From the NCBI RefSeq assembly GCF_003058195.1, contig NZ_QBUH01000002.1, forward strand, positions 1-64,000: 64,000 nt of DNA. The letters run 5' to 3'. The position numbers and the translations under genes are program-made. Below, piece after piece: positions 44,703-53,652 of the stretch. The DNA comes from Elizabethkingia sp. YR214. Lineage in GTDB: Bacteria; Bacteroidota; Bacteroidia; Flavobacteriales; Weeksellaceae. Within the stretch, counting starts at the first letter, position 1, and every line of letters starts with the position of its first letter. The notes below the pieces were generated by a model. That model was not told the DNA's origin. It was given only the letters and a program-made list of their open reading frames with translations, and made no database searches.

Positions 44703-45833
44703 TTACTCCGTGACGACATTTACTTCGTCGATCCATAAAGCACTTCCTACAGCACCATTAAACAAATCGCCTTCTAAGCTAGATGTAAATACAATCGTGT
44801 ACATGTATTCCTTATTTTTATCAAAAGCTTTTCCGTTTACATTCTCAAAAGGAATTTCGAATGCCGTCCACTTATCTGTTTCTATTCTTTTGTCTGCTTT
44901 TATTCTCGCTACACTTACCATTCGTGCATCTTTGAAAGAGTGATCACCACTCAGGTAATTGTTTTTATCCGATTTCTCAAATAGAATAGCATAAGCATCC
45001 CATGTGTCTTTTGTAAGTTTGGTTCCGGTTTTACTGTTCACTACAAAATTATCTCCGGCCTTGTATTTAAAATAACCTTTAATAGCTTTTGGCGCCGTTT
45101 TGAAGTTGTAAGGGATTCCAAAAAGAGTTGACTTAATTGCAGGAACGGTTAGTTTAAATGTTCCAAGGAATAGATTTCCTGCAGCCAATGGCGAGCCAAA
45201 CATACCACCTAATGGTCCTGTACTTTTTGTCTGCATTTTTACACCTTTTCCAATATAACCATCTGGTATCTGAGCTGTAGGGTAGAAGGCAGGAGTAAGC
45301 GTTTCTCCCTCTTCCAGCAATGTTTCAGCCAGAATGTTATAGCCCTCATTTGCTGTCGTCCAATCGTATTTTTTCTGTCCATTAGCCTGATAGTCGAAAA
45401 ACCTATGGAAATGACCTTCGGGGCCGTCTGTATCAATAACTTCTGCATTTTCAAAAGGGTAATAACGCCTTTCTGAATCATCGACAACAAATGATACTGT
45501 ATATTCTTTTGTCCATGCACCATCTTCTGATGTTACAGTATATTTCTGAGGAGCACTGAAATCCAGTTTTGTTCCGCTTGCAGGTTTTATGCTGGCTCCT
45601 GGTGTTAAAGTGAATTCCGGAGAAAAATGGAAATCGGTGGTGTATTCCTTTAATCTGAATGTAATTGTATTGTCAGTGATAATGGGTTGGATCTGTAAGA
45701 TTTCTGTAGAATTTGCTATTGTTGCGGTTTCTATATCGGCTTCCATATTCTGAGCCTGATCCCGGATACAGGAGGCTAGTAACAGACCTGTAGCCAATAG
45801 TAATAAATAGATAAAGTTTTTGACTCTCATCAT
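44703..45833 (-). CDS. PCMD domain lipoprotein
   Basis: 376 residues. Lipobox LLASC (~18-22), a short Ig-like region (ITFRLKEYTTDFHFSPEFTLTPGASI...GAWTKEYTVSF) and a C-terminal putative carbohydrate metabolism (PCMD) domain ending SALWIDEVNVV. PCMD proteins are surface lipoproteins of Bacteroidota found near glycan-uptake genes and resemble carbohydrate-binding jelly rolls. It pairs with the beta-barrel gene downstream. No SusC/D-like gene is nearby. Ligand unknown. Confidence 0.88.
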   Translation of the reverse strand: MMRVKNFIYLLLLATGLLLASCIRDQAQNMEADIETATIANSTEILQIQPIITDNTITFRLKEYTTDFHFSPEFTLTPGASIKPASGTKLDFSAPQKYTVTSEDGAWTKEYTVSFVVDDSERRYYPFENAEVIDTDGPEGHFHRFFDYQANGQKKYDWTTANEGYNILAETLLEEGETLTPAFYPTAQIPDGYIGKGVKMQTKSTGPLGGMFGSPLAAGNLFLGTFKLTVPAIKSTLFGIPYNFKTAPKAIKGYFKYKAGDNFVVNSKTGTKLTKDTWDAYAILFEKSDKNNYLSGDHSFKDARMVSVARIKADKRIETDKWTAFEIPFENVNGKAFDKNKEYMYTIVFTSSLEGDLFNGAVGSALWIDEVNVVTE

Positions 45834-45987
45834 TATAATATAAGATTAATTAACAGATTAATATATTGTATGGACCGGAAATATTTGGTCACAAAAACTT
45901 TCCGGATGGCTGAAAAGAATGTCACAGCCGTAATGCTAAGCAAAGATACAGTAAAAAATAATGCATTTATCTGTTTTGGTTAAAAAA

Positions 45988-46020
45988 AATAAAGCTGCTC
46001 CGATATGGAACAGCTTTATT
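45988..46020 (-). terminator. Terminator of the cold-shock gene
   Basis: 45988-46001 (AATAAAGCTG, C, TCC) pairs with 46007-46020 with one mismatch; a T-run follows on the minus strand. It lies 46 bases past the stop of the cold-shock gene. Confidence 0.75.
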
Positions 46021-46065
46021 GAAAATAAATTTTTAAACCGGTAAAGATTAAAAATTCATTTTTTA

Positions 46066-46500
46066 TTACTTAACAATCTGGATATCAATAGCTGCAAATC
46101 CTTTCATTGTTCTTTCTTTTTCGAAAGATACTTTGTTGCCTTTTTTTACCGGCTCTTTACAGTTATTGATGTGGAAGAAGATATTCTCTTTGCTTTTGTC
46201 TTCTGTGATGAAGCCATAGCCTTTTTCACTAAGGAATGTAATAATCCCAGTTTTTACAGCTTCCTCTGCTTCTATCGGAGCAGCACCCAGCTGTATGTCA
46301 TCCAGATTAATCTCCAGTGGAGCATTGTCTTCCGGCGGAGTCATAGTGATCTGACCATTGGCATCTACATATGCCATCATCTCGTCCAGACTCTTGCCTT
46401 TGTTATTGGTTGATTTACGCTCTTCGCGTCTTTTTGCTTTTTCCTGTTGTTTTTGTGCTTTTTTCTTGTTGTTTTCCTTTTTAGAGAAAGAATCTGCCAT
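46066..46500 (-). CDS. Cold-shock domain protein with basic N-terminal extension
   Basis: 144 residues. The C-terminal ~65 residues are a cold-shock domain (TGIITFLSEKGYGFITED, NIFFHINNCKEPVKKGNKVSFEKE), with both RNP-like segments recognisable. The N-terminal ~40 residues are strongly charged and Lys/Arg-rich (KKENNKKKAQKQQEKAKRREER), which would add non-specific RNA binding. An RRM protein is encoded 38 bases upstream on the same strand. Role: probably RNA chaperone during cold or growth change. Confidence 0.92.
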   Translation of the reverse strand: MADSFSKKENNKKKAQKQQEKAKRREERKSTNNKGKSLDEMMAYVDANGQITMTPPEDNAPLEINLDDIQLGAAPIEAEEAVKTGIITFLSEKGYGFITEDKSKENIFFHINNCKEPVKKGNKVSFEKERTMKGFAAIDIQIVK

Positions 46501-46538
46501 ATATTGTTTTAGTTTATTTAGTTATGATCTGGGTTATG

Positions 46539-46799
46539 TTATAATCTATATCTGTTACTGTTTTGTGAGGCTTTGCTCACGAATATTGCATGTCCATCCA
46601 GAGATGTACCATTCAGTTTTCTAATTGCTGCTTCTGCTTCTTCAGGATTGGGCATCAGCACATATCCATAGCCTAGAGAATCACCGGAGTAAGACTCCTT
46701 AATGATGTCTACAGCAGTTATAAAGCCAAAAGAATTAAAATGTTTTTCCAATTGTTGCTCGGTTGTCTGAGGGTTCAGTTTACCAACTAATATATTCAT
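46539..46799 (-). CDS. RNA recognition motif (RRM) protein
   Basis: 86 residues, nearly one whole RRM: NILVGKLNPQTTEQQLEKHF (RNP2 strand), then LGYGYVLMPNPEEAEAAIRKLNG (RNP1 and helix 2). Such short single-RRM proteins occur in cyanobacteria and Bacteroidota as RNA-binding, often cold-induced, proteins. It is followed by the cold-shock gene. RNP1 aromatic positions are only partly kept (YGYVLM). Confidence 0.9.
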   Translation of the reverse strand: MNILVGKLNPQTTEQQLEKHFNSFGFITAVDIIKESYSGDSLGYGYVLMPNPEEAEAAIRKLNGTSLDGHAIFVSKASQNSNRYRL

Positions 46800-47026
46800 A
46801 ATTATTGAATTATAGGTTAAAAAAAATACGGCAACTGAAAAAAAGCGAAAACTGAGAAAAAAATATAAATATTCTAAACTATTACAGAAATAGCATTGGC
46901 AAAAGCCCTGTTCATATTGTCATATGATTATGCAAATATACGAAAAATATATTTAATAGTGTTAAAGTTATTTGCTTAAAAAGTTGATTGAAAAGATTAT
47001 AGCATAAAACTCATGAAAAAATATGA

Positions 47027-47395
47027 TCAATTAGGAGTTTGGACAACTGTAGACTGAGGTGTATTGATAATCGTTGTTTGAGTAGAAGAGCCGGATTCCT
47101 GCCCTTGCTTCAGGGATATAAGCTTTCCTGCTTTAAAAGTCAAGATATTCGTTATGTTGCTGTTCCCCGTAATATAAAGGAATTCTCTGTAAAATAAAGT
47201 CTCTTCAATTGCTCCGGTCTCTTTATCCTGTACAAATGAAGATTTATAAGGCTTTCCAAACTTTGCCAGGACCTGTTCTTTTGTCATTCCTATGTTTAGG
47301 GATTCTGAAGAAAATTTGCTCCTTGTTGAACATGAATTCATAAATAGAGCAAACAGAATGGAAGATACAAACCAAATAATTTTACTTTTCATCAT
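47027..47395 (-). CDS. Small lipoprotein with BamE/SmpA-like motif
   Basis: 122 residues. Lipobox FMNSC (~17-22). Residues ~32-58 (LNIGMTKEQVLAKFGKPYKSSF) match the start of the SmpA/OmlA fold, and a short beta-rich domain follows. The tail is Gln/Thr-rich (GSSTQTTIINTPQSTVVQTPN). It may be an envelope-maintenance lipoprotein, but lengths and order differ from BamE itself. Single gene. Confidence 0.78.
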   Translation of the reverse strand: MMKSKIIWFVSSILFALFMNSCSTRSKFSSESLNIGMTKEQVLAKFGKPYKSSFVQDKETGAIEETLFYREFLYITGNSNITNILTFKAGKLISLKQGQESGSSTQTTIINTPQSTVVQTPN

Positions 47396-47512
47396 TGATG
47401 TATTTTATTAGTTTAAATATACTAAAAATGAGTGTCATGTTTTCATTGGCGATATTTTTTTTAAAGATAGAAAGGACTGGTAGGGATTTGTGTTCAAATA
47501 TTAGGGCAACAA

Positions 47513-47545
47513 AAAAGCATTTTTCCGTTTAAGAAAAATGCTTTT
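47513..47545 (-). terminator. Terminator of the acyl-CoA dehydrogenase gene
   Basis: AAAAGCATTTTTC (47513-47525) pairs perfectly with GAAAAATGCTTTT (47533-47545); T-run on the minus strand. It lies 20 bases past the stop. Confidence 0.85.
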
Positions 47546-47565
47546 ATTATAGATGAAAGAATGTT

Positions 47566-49077
47566 TTATGAAAATAACATCCAGTCGCTTTTATTACTGG
47601 TGTCTTCCAGAGCATATATATTTTCATGGTGCTCTATGGAAGCGATAAGATTTCTGATCTCTTGTCTTACCATTTGTATACAGTTGTCTGTAAGTTCCTG
47701 GCTGAATCCGGAATCATTAAGCTCTAGCAGATCATTTACGATAATGACACGAGCAACAATTTTACCCAGATCTATCATTTTACGCTGAGAAATAGGTGCG
47801 TTAATGCTGATGTCCAGATCTTTACTATATACTGTAGCGGCGTTTTTAGTCGTTTCGTTAATGCCTAAATACTGAGCCAGATTTTCTGTTTTCTTCTTCT
47901 TCATATCCTTTAAGATTCCTTCTGCAATCTGAGTATAAAGCATCTCGTTAGAACCTTCAAAAATCTGGAACGGACGACTATCCATAATACCACGTCCGCC
48001 AATATGGCTCATACGGTAACCTTTAGCTCCGGATAGCTGTACATATAGCTGCGCAGCTTCCTGCATCATATCTGTTACCAGAGCTTTCATACTATTTGCA
48101 TGAATACCGCTTCCTGATACATCATGATCTATACCACTTACTTTAGTACTTTTTGCACACATTGCCGAGCAAAGTGTAAAGAAAGACTGCATTTTGGAAA
48201 GCTGAAACTGTACCTGATCAAATGATAACAGATTTCCTGCACCTACCTGCCTTTCCTGACAGTGCTTGGATGCTTCTTCCATCATACGCTTCAAAAAGCC
48301 CATTCCCATTCCCGGGAACTGAAGTCTGCTTCTGTGAAGGATGTCCAGCATCATTTTTAGTCCTGTAGATTCAGGAATTAATTTATTCTGCTGTGGTACT
48401 TTTATATCAATTTTATTCAATCCGTAAGGAATCATATACAGTCCCGGATTGTCATAGTATTCGACTACATCTATATTTTGATCAGGTTGATGTGTATTGG
48501 CAATAAAGAAGTCTACATCTCTTGCAAGAGCTCCTTCTGCATTTATATTCCTAGAAGTTACCAACCAGTAATCGGCCATTCCTGTAAGACCTTGCCAATG
48601 CTTTGTTCCTTTTATATGGTATGTATCATTTTCCAGTTTATTCTGGGTTTTCATGTTAAGAGCATCACTACCATAATCCGGCTCTGTAATCATAAGCCCG
48701 CCCATTGCGCCGTAATCTAAAAAGTGCTTAAAGATATCAGCTTTTGCCAGTGCATTCCCATATTTAGCCAATGGCTCGAGGAAAAGAGCAATGTTGATCC
48801 CAAATGTTAAAGAAAGAGGAAGGGATTCATAAGATGCAGCTGAGAGAATTCCAAGGCATTCCTTTACTTTTGTTCCTCTTCCGCCAAATTCTTCAGGGAT
48901 AGCAACTGATAAAGGTTTTAAGTTCATAATGGATTTCCATACATGCGGAGGAAGACCTCTGGATAAACTTAGCTGATTTATACAGTCTGTTTTGAAAAGT
49001 TGGGAAATAGAATCTTTAAAATGAGTTAAAAATTCGGAAAACGGAATTCCGGTAAGGGCTGGTGCCGATGGATTCAT
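47566..49077 (-). CDS. Acyl-CoA dehydrogenase family protein
   Basis: 503 residues. Flavoenzyme fold with GGLMITEPDYGSDALNMKT (FAD/substrate segment), GTKHWQGLTGMADYWLVTS, and the C-terminal GRGIMDSRPFQIFEGSNEMLYTQIAEGILKDM. The catalytic base region is not certain. The family oxidises acyl-CoA to enoyl-CoA. The N-terminal 40 and C-terminal ~90 residues extend beyond the common ~380-residue core. No fatty-acid genes are adjacent. The 282-base gap upstream (49078-49359) shows nothing. Confidence 0.92.
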   Translation of the reverse strand: MNPSAPALTGIPFSEFLTHFKDSISQLFKTDCINQLSLSRGLPPHVWKSIMNLKPLSVAIPEEFGGRGTKVKECLGILSAASYESLPLSLTFGINIALFLEPLAKYGNALAKADIFKHFLDYGAMGGLMITEPDYGSDALNMKTQNKLENDTYHIKGTKHWQGLTGMADYWLVTSRNINAEGALARDVDFFIANTHQPDQNIDVVEYYDNPGLYMIPYGLNKIDIKVPQQNKLIPESTGLKMMLDILHRSRLQFPGMGMGFLKRMMEEASKHCQERQVGAGNLLSFDQVQFQLSKMQSFFTLCSAMCAKSTKVSGIDHDVSGSGIHANSMKALVTDMMQEAAQLYVQLSGAKGYRMSHIGGRGIMDSRPFQIFEGSNEMLYTQIAEGILKDMKKKKTENLAQYLGINETTKNAATVYSKDLDISINAPISQRKMIDLGKIVARVIIVNDLLELNDSGFSQELTDNCIQMVRQEIRNLIASIEHHENIYALEDTSNKSDWMLFS

Positions 49078-49359
49078 ACATTGTTAAATTAGTGCTGTAC
49101 GCCATCTACACAACGATAAAAAGAAAATAGAGCGAATGGCACCCAACTTAATAATCTAAATAGCAGCCCTATATAATCTAAATCAAAATCCTATTCTTTG
49201 TAAGAAGAACGATTTGTCACAAAGTACGTTTAAAAAAAAAACTCTTGCAAGTATTTATAATATAAATAGTAAAGGTCATTTCTAAATAAGTGTTTAATAT
49301 TTGGAACCCCTTGTTTTCTATATGTTTACCCCTGCTGTTTTATTTTATTTTTTTAATTT

Positions 49360-50604
49360 TTATTCCAAAATATTCTTTAATCGTTCAATTTCCTCTTGAA
49401 TATGCTGTTTTTCAGCTCCGGATTTTACCAGTTTTATTGCTTCAGAATAATAATGTATTGCTTTGGATATTTCCGTATCGGCGTATAAGAATCCCAATAG
49501 TTCATAATAATAACTATTTTCTGTTTTTTCGCCTTTCAGAAGTTCTTCGAGGGCCTTTTCTTTTCCATAGACTCTTGAGAAAGCATAAAGTCTGTTGAGT
49601 GCTGTAATTGGTGAATTTTCGATAGAAATAAGCTGATTATATAATTCTAATATCTGTGGCCATTTTTTTTCGTTTCCAACACTGGTATGCCAATATGCAA
49701 TAGCTGCTTCCAGGTGATATTTGGAAACTTCATTTCCTGTACAAGCCTTTACAAGATAGTAATTTCCTCTATCAATAAGAGATCGATCCCAAAGACTTAT
49801 ATCCTGCTTATCAAAGAGAACCATCTTTCCGTATAGATCAGTTCTTGCTTCCAGCCTGGAACTTTGGAAACACATCAGGGCTAACAGGGCATTAGCCTGC
49901 GGAGTATTTGTAAGAGTAGATTCTGTAAGTATCAGGGTGAGTCTTATAGCTTCCAGACATAGTTCCTTTCGAATATAGTATTGGTTACTTTTGGAAAAAT
50001 AGCCTTCACTGAATAAAAGATATAGGGTTTTTAAAACTGTGCTGAGTCTGGATTTTATTTCAGATACGCTTAAAAGAATGATTTGAAAATTTGTGTTTCT
50101 AAGGTTTTCCCGAGCTCTTGTCAATCTTTTTTTTATGGTTTCCGGTTTGCTGAGCAGAGCATCGGCAATTTCTGCAATACTGAAGCCACATAATATCTGT
50201 AGTGCCAGACATATTTGAGATTCAGTAGGTATCGAGGGATCACATACTGCAAATATCATGGCTAGTTGGCTATCTGTAATATATTGTTCAGAAGCTTCCG
50301 TTTCTTGCATTGCCTCACTATGCATTGTTCTGAAAATTTCCTGAAGCTTTTCCTTGGCAATACCGGTATGTTTGTAATAATCTTTAGCTTTATTTTTTGC
50401 AACAGTATAGAGCCAGGCACTAGGATTTTCTGGTATTCCGTGAAGCGCCCAGTATTCTGAAGCTTTCAAAAATGTATCACTGGCAAGGTCTTCGGCAATT
50501 TCAATATGATGAATGCCAAAAAGACGGCATAATACAGCCGTCATTTTAGCATATTCCTGTCGGAATAGATGGGGAAGTATGTCTTTAACCGATTGTTGTT
50601 TCAC
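49360..50604 (-). CDS. ECF sigma factor with C-terminal extension (ECF42-like)
   Basis: 414 residues from a GTG start (GTG-AAA-CAA-CAA), two bases after the DGPF gene. Region 2 (EYAKMTAVLCRLFGIHHIEIAEDLASDTFLKASEYW) and region 4 (ALQILCGFSIAEIADALLSKPETIKKRLTRARENL) are clear, and a long helical C-terminal part (~180-414) resembles TPR repeats. This layout, next to a YCII/DGPF protein, is that of the ECF42 sigma group. No anti-sigma factor is visible. The next ATG (residue 21) would cut region 2, so GTG is best. Confidence 0.9.
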   Translation of the reverse strand: MKQQSVKDILPHLFRQEYAKMTAVLCRLFGIHHIEIAEDLASDTFLKASEYWALHGIPENPSAWLYTVAKNKAKDYYKHTGIAKEKLQEIFRTMHSEAMQETEASEQYITDSQLAMIFAVCDPSIPTESQICLALQILCGFSIAEIADALLSKPETIKKRLTRARENLRNTNFQIILLSVSEIKSRLSTVLKTLYLLFSEGYFSKSNQYYIRKELCLEAIRLTLILTESTLTNTPQANALLALMCFQSSRLEARTDLYGKMVLFDKQDISLWDRSLIDRGNYYLVKACTGNEVSKYHLEAAIAYWHTSVGNEKKWPQILELYNQLISIENSPITALNRLYAFSRVYGKEKALEELLKGEKTENSYYYELLGFLYADTEISKAIHYYSEAIKLVKSGAEKQHIQEEIERLKNILE

Positions 50605-50606
50605 GA

Positions 50607-50948
50607 TTAATTACGCGCTAAAACTTCACGTACTTCTATGCTCCCGCCTATTTTGAAGATAGGATTTCCTTTAGTCATTTCAATAGCTTCTTCTATGTTT
50701 TCAGCTCTTACAACAATATATCCACTTATAAACTCTTTGATTTCGGTGTAAGGGCCATCGCTTATAACGTTATCGGGCTTTACTGTTTTAGCACTTCCCT
50801 GCACAGGTAAGAGGGTATTCCCTTTATCTGCCAGTTTATTTTGAGCGACAATACCTGCCAACCAGTTCATACGTTCCTGCATCTGTTCCGGAGAAGGGCG
50901 GAAGTCATTGATATCTGTAAGTCTGAAAATTAATGCAAATTCTTTCAT
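50607..50948 (-). CDS. YCII-related (DGPF) protein
   Basis: 113 residues. The family motif DGPYTEIKEFISGYIVV (DGPF core) is intact. Fold is ferredoxin-like; the function is unknown, but DGPF proteins are consistently encoded beside ECF42 sigma factors, as here (2 bases upstream of the sigma gene). The azoreductase gene lies 11 bases upstream, forming a three-gene operon. Confidence 0.92.
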   Translation of the reverse strand: MKEFALIFRLTDINDFRPSPEQMQERMNWLAGIVAQNKLADKGNTLLPVQGSAKTVKPDNVISDGPYTEIKEFISGYIVVRAENIEEAIEMTKGNPIFKIGGSIEVREVLARN

Positions 50949-50959
50949 GCCTGTTTTAT

Positions 50960-51556
50960 TTAGAGGTTTTGTATAATCTTTTTGTAGTCGTCCGTACTAT
51001 AATTGTTTTCGATAGTTCCCTCAACCCTAAATGTACGAATATCTGTAATTCCTGTATAGGCCTGGAAAACAGTTTTTATATACGATTCTATATAATCATT
51101 TTCCCGCATAGTATCTGGTAATTTACCTCCCGAGGCAATTGCCAGATATACTTTTTTGTCTTGGAGAAGACCAACTCTTGCACCTGTATTATCGAAATTA
51201 TAAGTAATACCAGGGCGGATAAGTAGATCTATCCAGGCTTTAAGCGGTGCCGAAATACTAAAATTATGCATAGGAGTGCCTATTACTATAATATCGGCAT
51301 TTTTGACGTCATTAAATATGACATCAGAGTATTTTAGAAGTCTTTTCGATTCCTCATTATAGTCTTTTGGAGTTTTATAGAGCTCCGGAATTAGTATTTC
51401 ATCAATAAATGGTGGAAATTCCTTTGTAAGATTTCTTTTTGTAATACTTGCGTTAGGATCTGTATCCATTAATTTTTCTACGATAGCAGTGCTTAGTCTG
51501 TAGCTGTAAGACTCTTGGCCTCTCGCACTGGAGATAATGTGCAGTATATTTTTCAT
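50960..51556 (-). CDS. azoR: FMN-dependent NADH-azoreductase
   Basis: 198-residue flavodoxin-like quinone/azo reductase. SSARGQESYSYRLSTAIVE (FMN phosphate loop), IGTPMHNFSISAPLKAWIDLLIRPG and AIASGGKLPDT match AzoR. It reduces quinones or azo compounds with NADH, in detoxification. Here it leads the operon with the DGPF and ECF genes, which suggests that the sigma factor answers redox-active compounds. This last point is inference. The 284-base gap upstream holds the terminator at 51635-51657. Confidence 0.92.
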   Translation of the reverse strand: MKNILHIISSARGQESYSYRLSTAIVEKLMDTDPNASITKRNLTKEFPPFIDEILIPELYKTPKDYNEESKRLLKYSDVIFNDVKNADIIVIGTPMHNFSISAPLKAWIDLLIRPGITYNFDNTGARVGLLQDKKVYLAIASGGKLPDTMRENDYIESYIKTVFQAYTGITDIRTFRVEGTIENNYSTDDYKKIIQNL

Positions 51557-51634
51557 TATGTAAAAGTTTTGAATTCATTAGCATAACGATTGAGACAACA
51601 GAAGAGGGACATTATCTTAAAAAAAAATAAAAAA

Positions 51635-51657
51635 AATACCTCTGTTATGGAGGTATT
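51635..51657 (-). terminator. Terminator with long minus-strand T-tract
   Basis: AATACCTC (51635-51642) pairs perfectly with GAGGTATT (51650-51657); on the minus strand a near-continuous T-tract follows. It lies 184 bases past the stop of the serine hydrolase gene. Confidence 0.8.
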
Positions 51658-51840
51658 ATAAGTTGAAATAATTGAATTGTTAATACTTTGTCATATAATG
51701 GTTATTTAGTTTCTATGTATCACTATTTTGTTAGTTATACAATGTTACGACAAGGTTTTAAATTATACAACTGTTTTATTAGTGATATTGAAAATTATAT
51801 TAAAATGCTTGCCCAGAAGGTATATAAATTGAGTCGACTG

Positions 51841-52866
51841 TTACTTGTTCAGGAATAGAGCTTTCTTTTCTTCATCCAAAAATTTGTATACCGGAAAAGC
51901 ATCTCCCATACTGGTAAGAGCAATAATTACAGTATTAGAACCAAGGTCGCGCCAGATCACACTTCTGAAGCCATCTATTCCTCCTGTATGCATGGCAGTA
52001 TTGTCTGATATATACCACCCAAAAGCATATTCGCTTGGTTTTCCGCCTTTCAGAGTAGGCAATTTGTACATCAGTTTTGAATTTTCAACGTTTAGTAGCT
52101 GGTGGTTTTTTAATGCCTGATCAAATTTGTACAAATCCCCGGTAGTGGAATAGATACTGCCATCTCCTGTTGTTAATAAAGAATAATCATCTGGTTTTTT
52201 ATGAGCATCATAAGCTTTCGCGATATTAGAGGGTGGAATCGTTTCAGAATCATAAACAAATGAATGCTGCATTTTCAAAGGCGTAAAGATATTGTTTTGC
52301 ATAAATTTACTGTATGACTCTCCCGATAGTGCTTCTATAATCTGCCCCAGTACAATATAGCCGCTATTGCTATATTCAAATTTGTCTCCGGAAGGGAATT
52401 TTAAACCTGCCTGCTTTTTTAGAAAGCTAAAAACGTCCTGATTTGTAATTTTATGGGAATCCATTATCAGGATATTTTCATAGTCAGGTAGCCCGGAGGT
52501 ATGGGTGAGTAACTGTCGGATTGTAATGTTCTGTGCATAAACAGGAAGCGAGGGAATATAACGACTGGCCTTATCATCATACGATAAAAGATGCTGCTGT
52601 TGTAATAGCATAATTCCTACAGCAGTAAATGGCTTTGTTATAGAAGCTATACAGAATGGAGTCTCTCTGGTTAGGATACTCTTTTCCTCAAAGCTTTTAT
52701 AACCTAATGCTGTATCACAAATTACTTTCCCATTTTTTATAATAAGAACAGAGCCATTAAGTCTGTCTTTTTCATAATACCGAAGCACAATATCTTTCTC
52801 TGATTTCCCTTTGCAGGAGAAAAGAATTAACAGGATAAAGCTGAAAAGAGGTAATATTCTGATCAT
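51841..52866 (-). CDS. Class C beta-lactamase-like serine hydrolase lipoprotein
   Basis: 341 residues. Lipobox LFSC (~15-18). The serine hydrolase fold has SITKPF (Ser-x-x-Lys), YSNSGY (Tyr-x-Asn) and the third motif HTGGIDG. This is the general class C/PBP4-like family, most members of which are D-Ala-type peptidases or esterases, not antibiotic hydrolases. It is anchored in the envelope. No resistance role is supported. Confidence 0.9.
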   Translation of the reverse strand: MIRILPLFSFILLILFSCKGKSEKDIVLRYYEKDRLNGSVLIIKNGKVICDTALGYKSFEEKSILTRETPFCIASITKPFTAVGIMLLQQQHLLSYDDKASRYIPSLPVYAQNITIRQLLTHTSGLPDYENILIMDSHKITNQDVFSFLKKQAGLKFPSGDKFEYSNSGYIVLGQIIEALSGESYSKFMQNNIFTPLKMQHSFVYDSETIPPSNIAKAYDAHKKPDDYSLLTTGDGSIYSTTGDLYKFDQALKNHQLLNVENSKLMYKLPTLKGGKPSEYAFGWYISDNTAMHTGGIDGFRSVIWRDLGSNTVIIALTSMGDAFPVYKFLDEEKKALFLNK

Positions 52867-52977
52867 GGTGACTGATTCTAATATTCAATAAGTCAGTTGT
52901 ATACATGTGAACGTTACACGGGGGAAGTTTATTTTTAAATATAGAATAAACGCTATTTGTATGGCTTAAAATAATAA

Positions 52978-53006
52978 CCCCGTCAAGGTCTAAAACTTTG
53001 ACAGGG
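52978..53006 (-). terminator. Terminator of the flavodoxin-like gene
   Basis: CCC and GTCAAGGT (52978-52989) pair with ACTTTGAC and GGG (52995-53006) with one mismatched pair; it lies 12 bases past the stop of the downstream-oriented gene at 53018. Confidence 0.65.
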
Positions 53007-53017
53007 CTGTATATGCT

Positions 53018-53596
53018 TTATTTCAACTTTAATCCCATTCTTTTTACCTGCTGTAGCCATTTCTTTCGATTGGCCTCAGGAGAGTTTCGAATAATTCCGA
53101 TATAAGTAACTTTTACCGGAGAGATACCGCAGAATTGTAAAGTAGATTTCCGAAGCTGATTAACACTTGGTCTGCCATACATGAGCCTGTAATACCAACC
53201 TGGCTGGTCTAGTGTTGTGATAATACGGGCTGTCTTCCCTTTTAGTAGTTTATCCCATAGAATAGAATTGTCACGGTATTTATAAGCCATTCCCGGAAGG
53301 AATAAACGGTCGATAAAACCTTTGGTAATTGCAGGAAGACCTCCCCACCAAACAGGATGTATCCATACCAAATGCTCTGCCCACTGAATAATTTCCCAAG
53401 CTTTTAAAAGATCAGGTTCCAACTCTGTTCTTTTACTGTAACCGCTTTCCAAGTTAGGATTAAACTCAAGATCTGCAATGTTTATTTCCTGTATAGTAGC
53501 TCCCGTTTGCAAGGCTCCTTCTTTATAGGTTTTTACCAAACCTGCATTAAAGGATTCCTTATAAGGATGTCCGTTGATAATTGCGATGCGTTTCAT
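53018..53596 (-). CDS. NAD(P)H-dependent oxidoreductase, flavodoxin-like
   Basis: 192 residues of the modulator-of-drug-activity/KefF/NQO type: INGHPYKESFNAGL (FMN loop), HPVWWGGLPAITKGFIDRLF, and TTLDQPGWYYRLMYG. These reduce quinones or nitro compounds with NAD(P)H. A -7 promoter at 53611-53618 gives it its own start despite the Crp-type gene 56 bases upstream on the same strand. Confidence 0.9.
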   Translation of the reverse strand: MKRIAIINGHPYKESFNAGLVKTYKEGALQTGATIQEINIADLEFNPNLESGYSKRTELEPDLLKAWEIIQWAEHLVWIHPVWWGGLPAITKGFIDRLFLPGMAYKYRDNSILWDKLLKGKTARIITTLDQPGWYYRLMYGRPSVNQLRKSTLQFCGISPVKVTYIGIIRNSPEANRKKWLQQVKRMGLKLK

Positions 53597-53610
53597 AAGA
53601 TTGATTTGTG

Positions 53611-53618
53611 CAAAGCTA
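53611..53618 (-). promoter_or_regulatory. -7 element of the flavodoxin-like gene
   Basis: TAGCTTTG on the minus strand, 14 bases before the ATG at 53596, matches TAnnTTTG. Confidence 0.45.
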
Positions 53619-53652
53619 TGAACAGCATTTGCCTCAATAACAGGACAAATGT

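Noticed and set aside
51841-52866. Second antibiotic beta-lactamase
   Set aside because: Motifs are those of the broad class C/PBP4-like serine hydrolase family, and it is a lipoprotein; nothing points to antibiotic hydrolysis.
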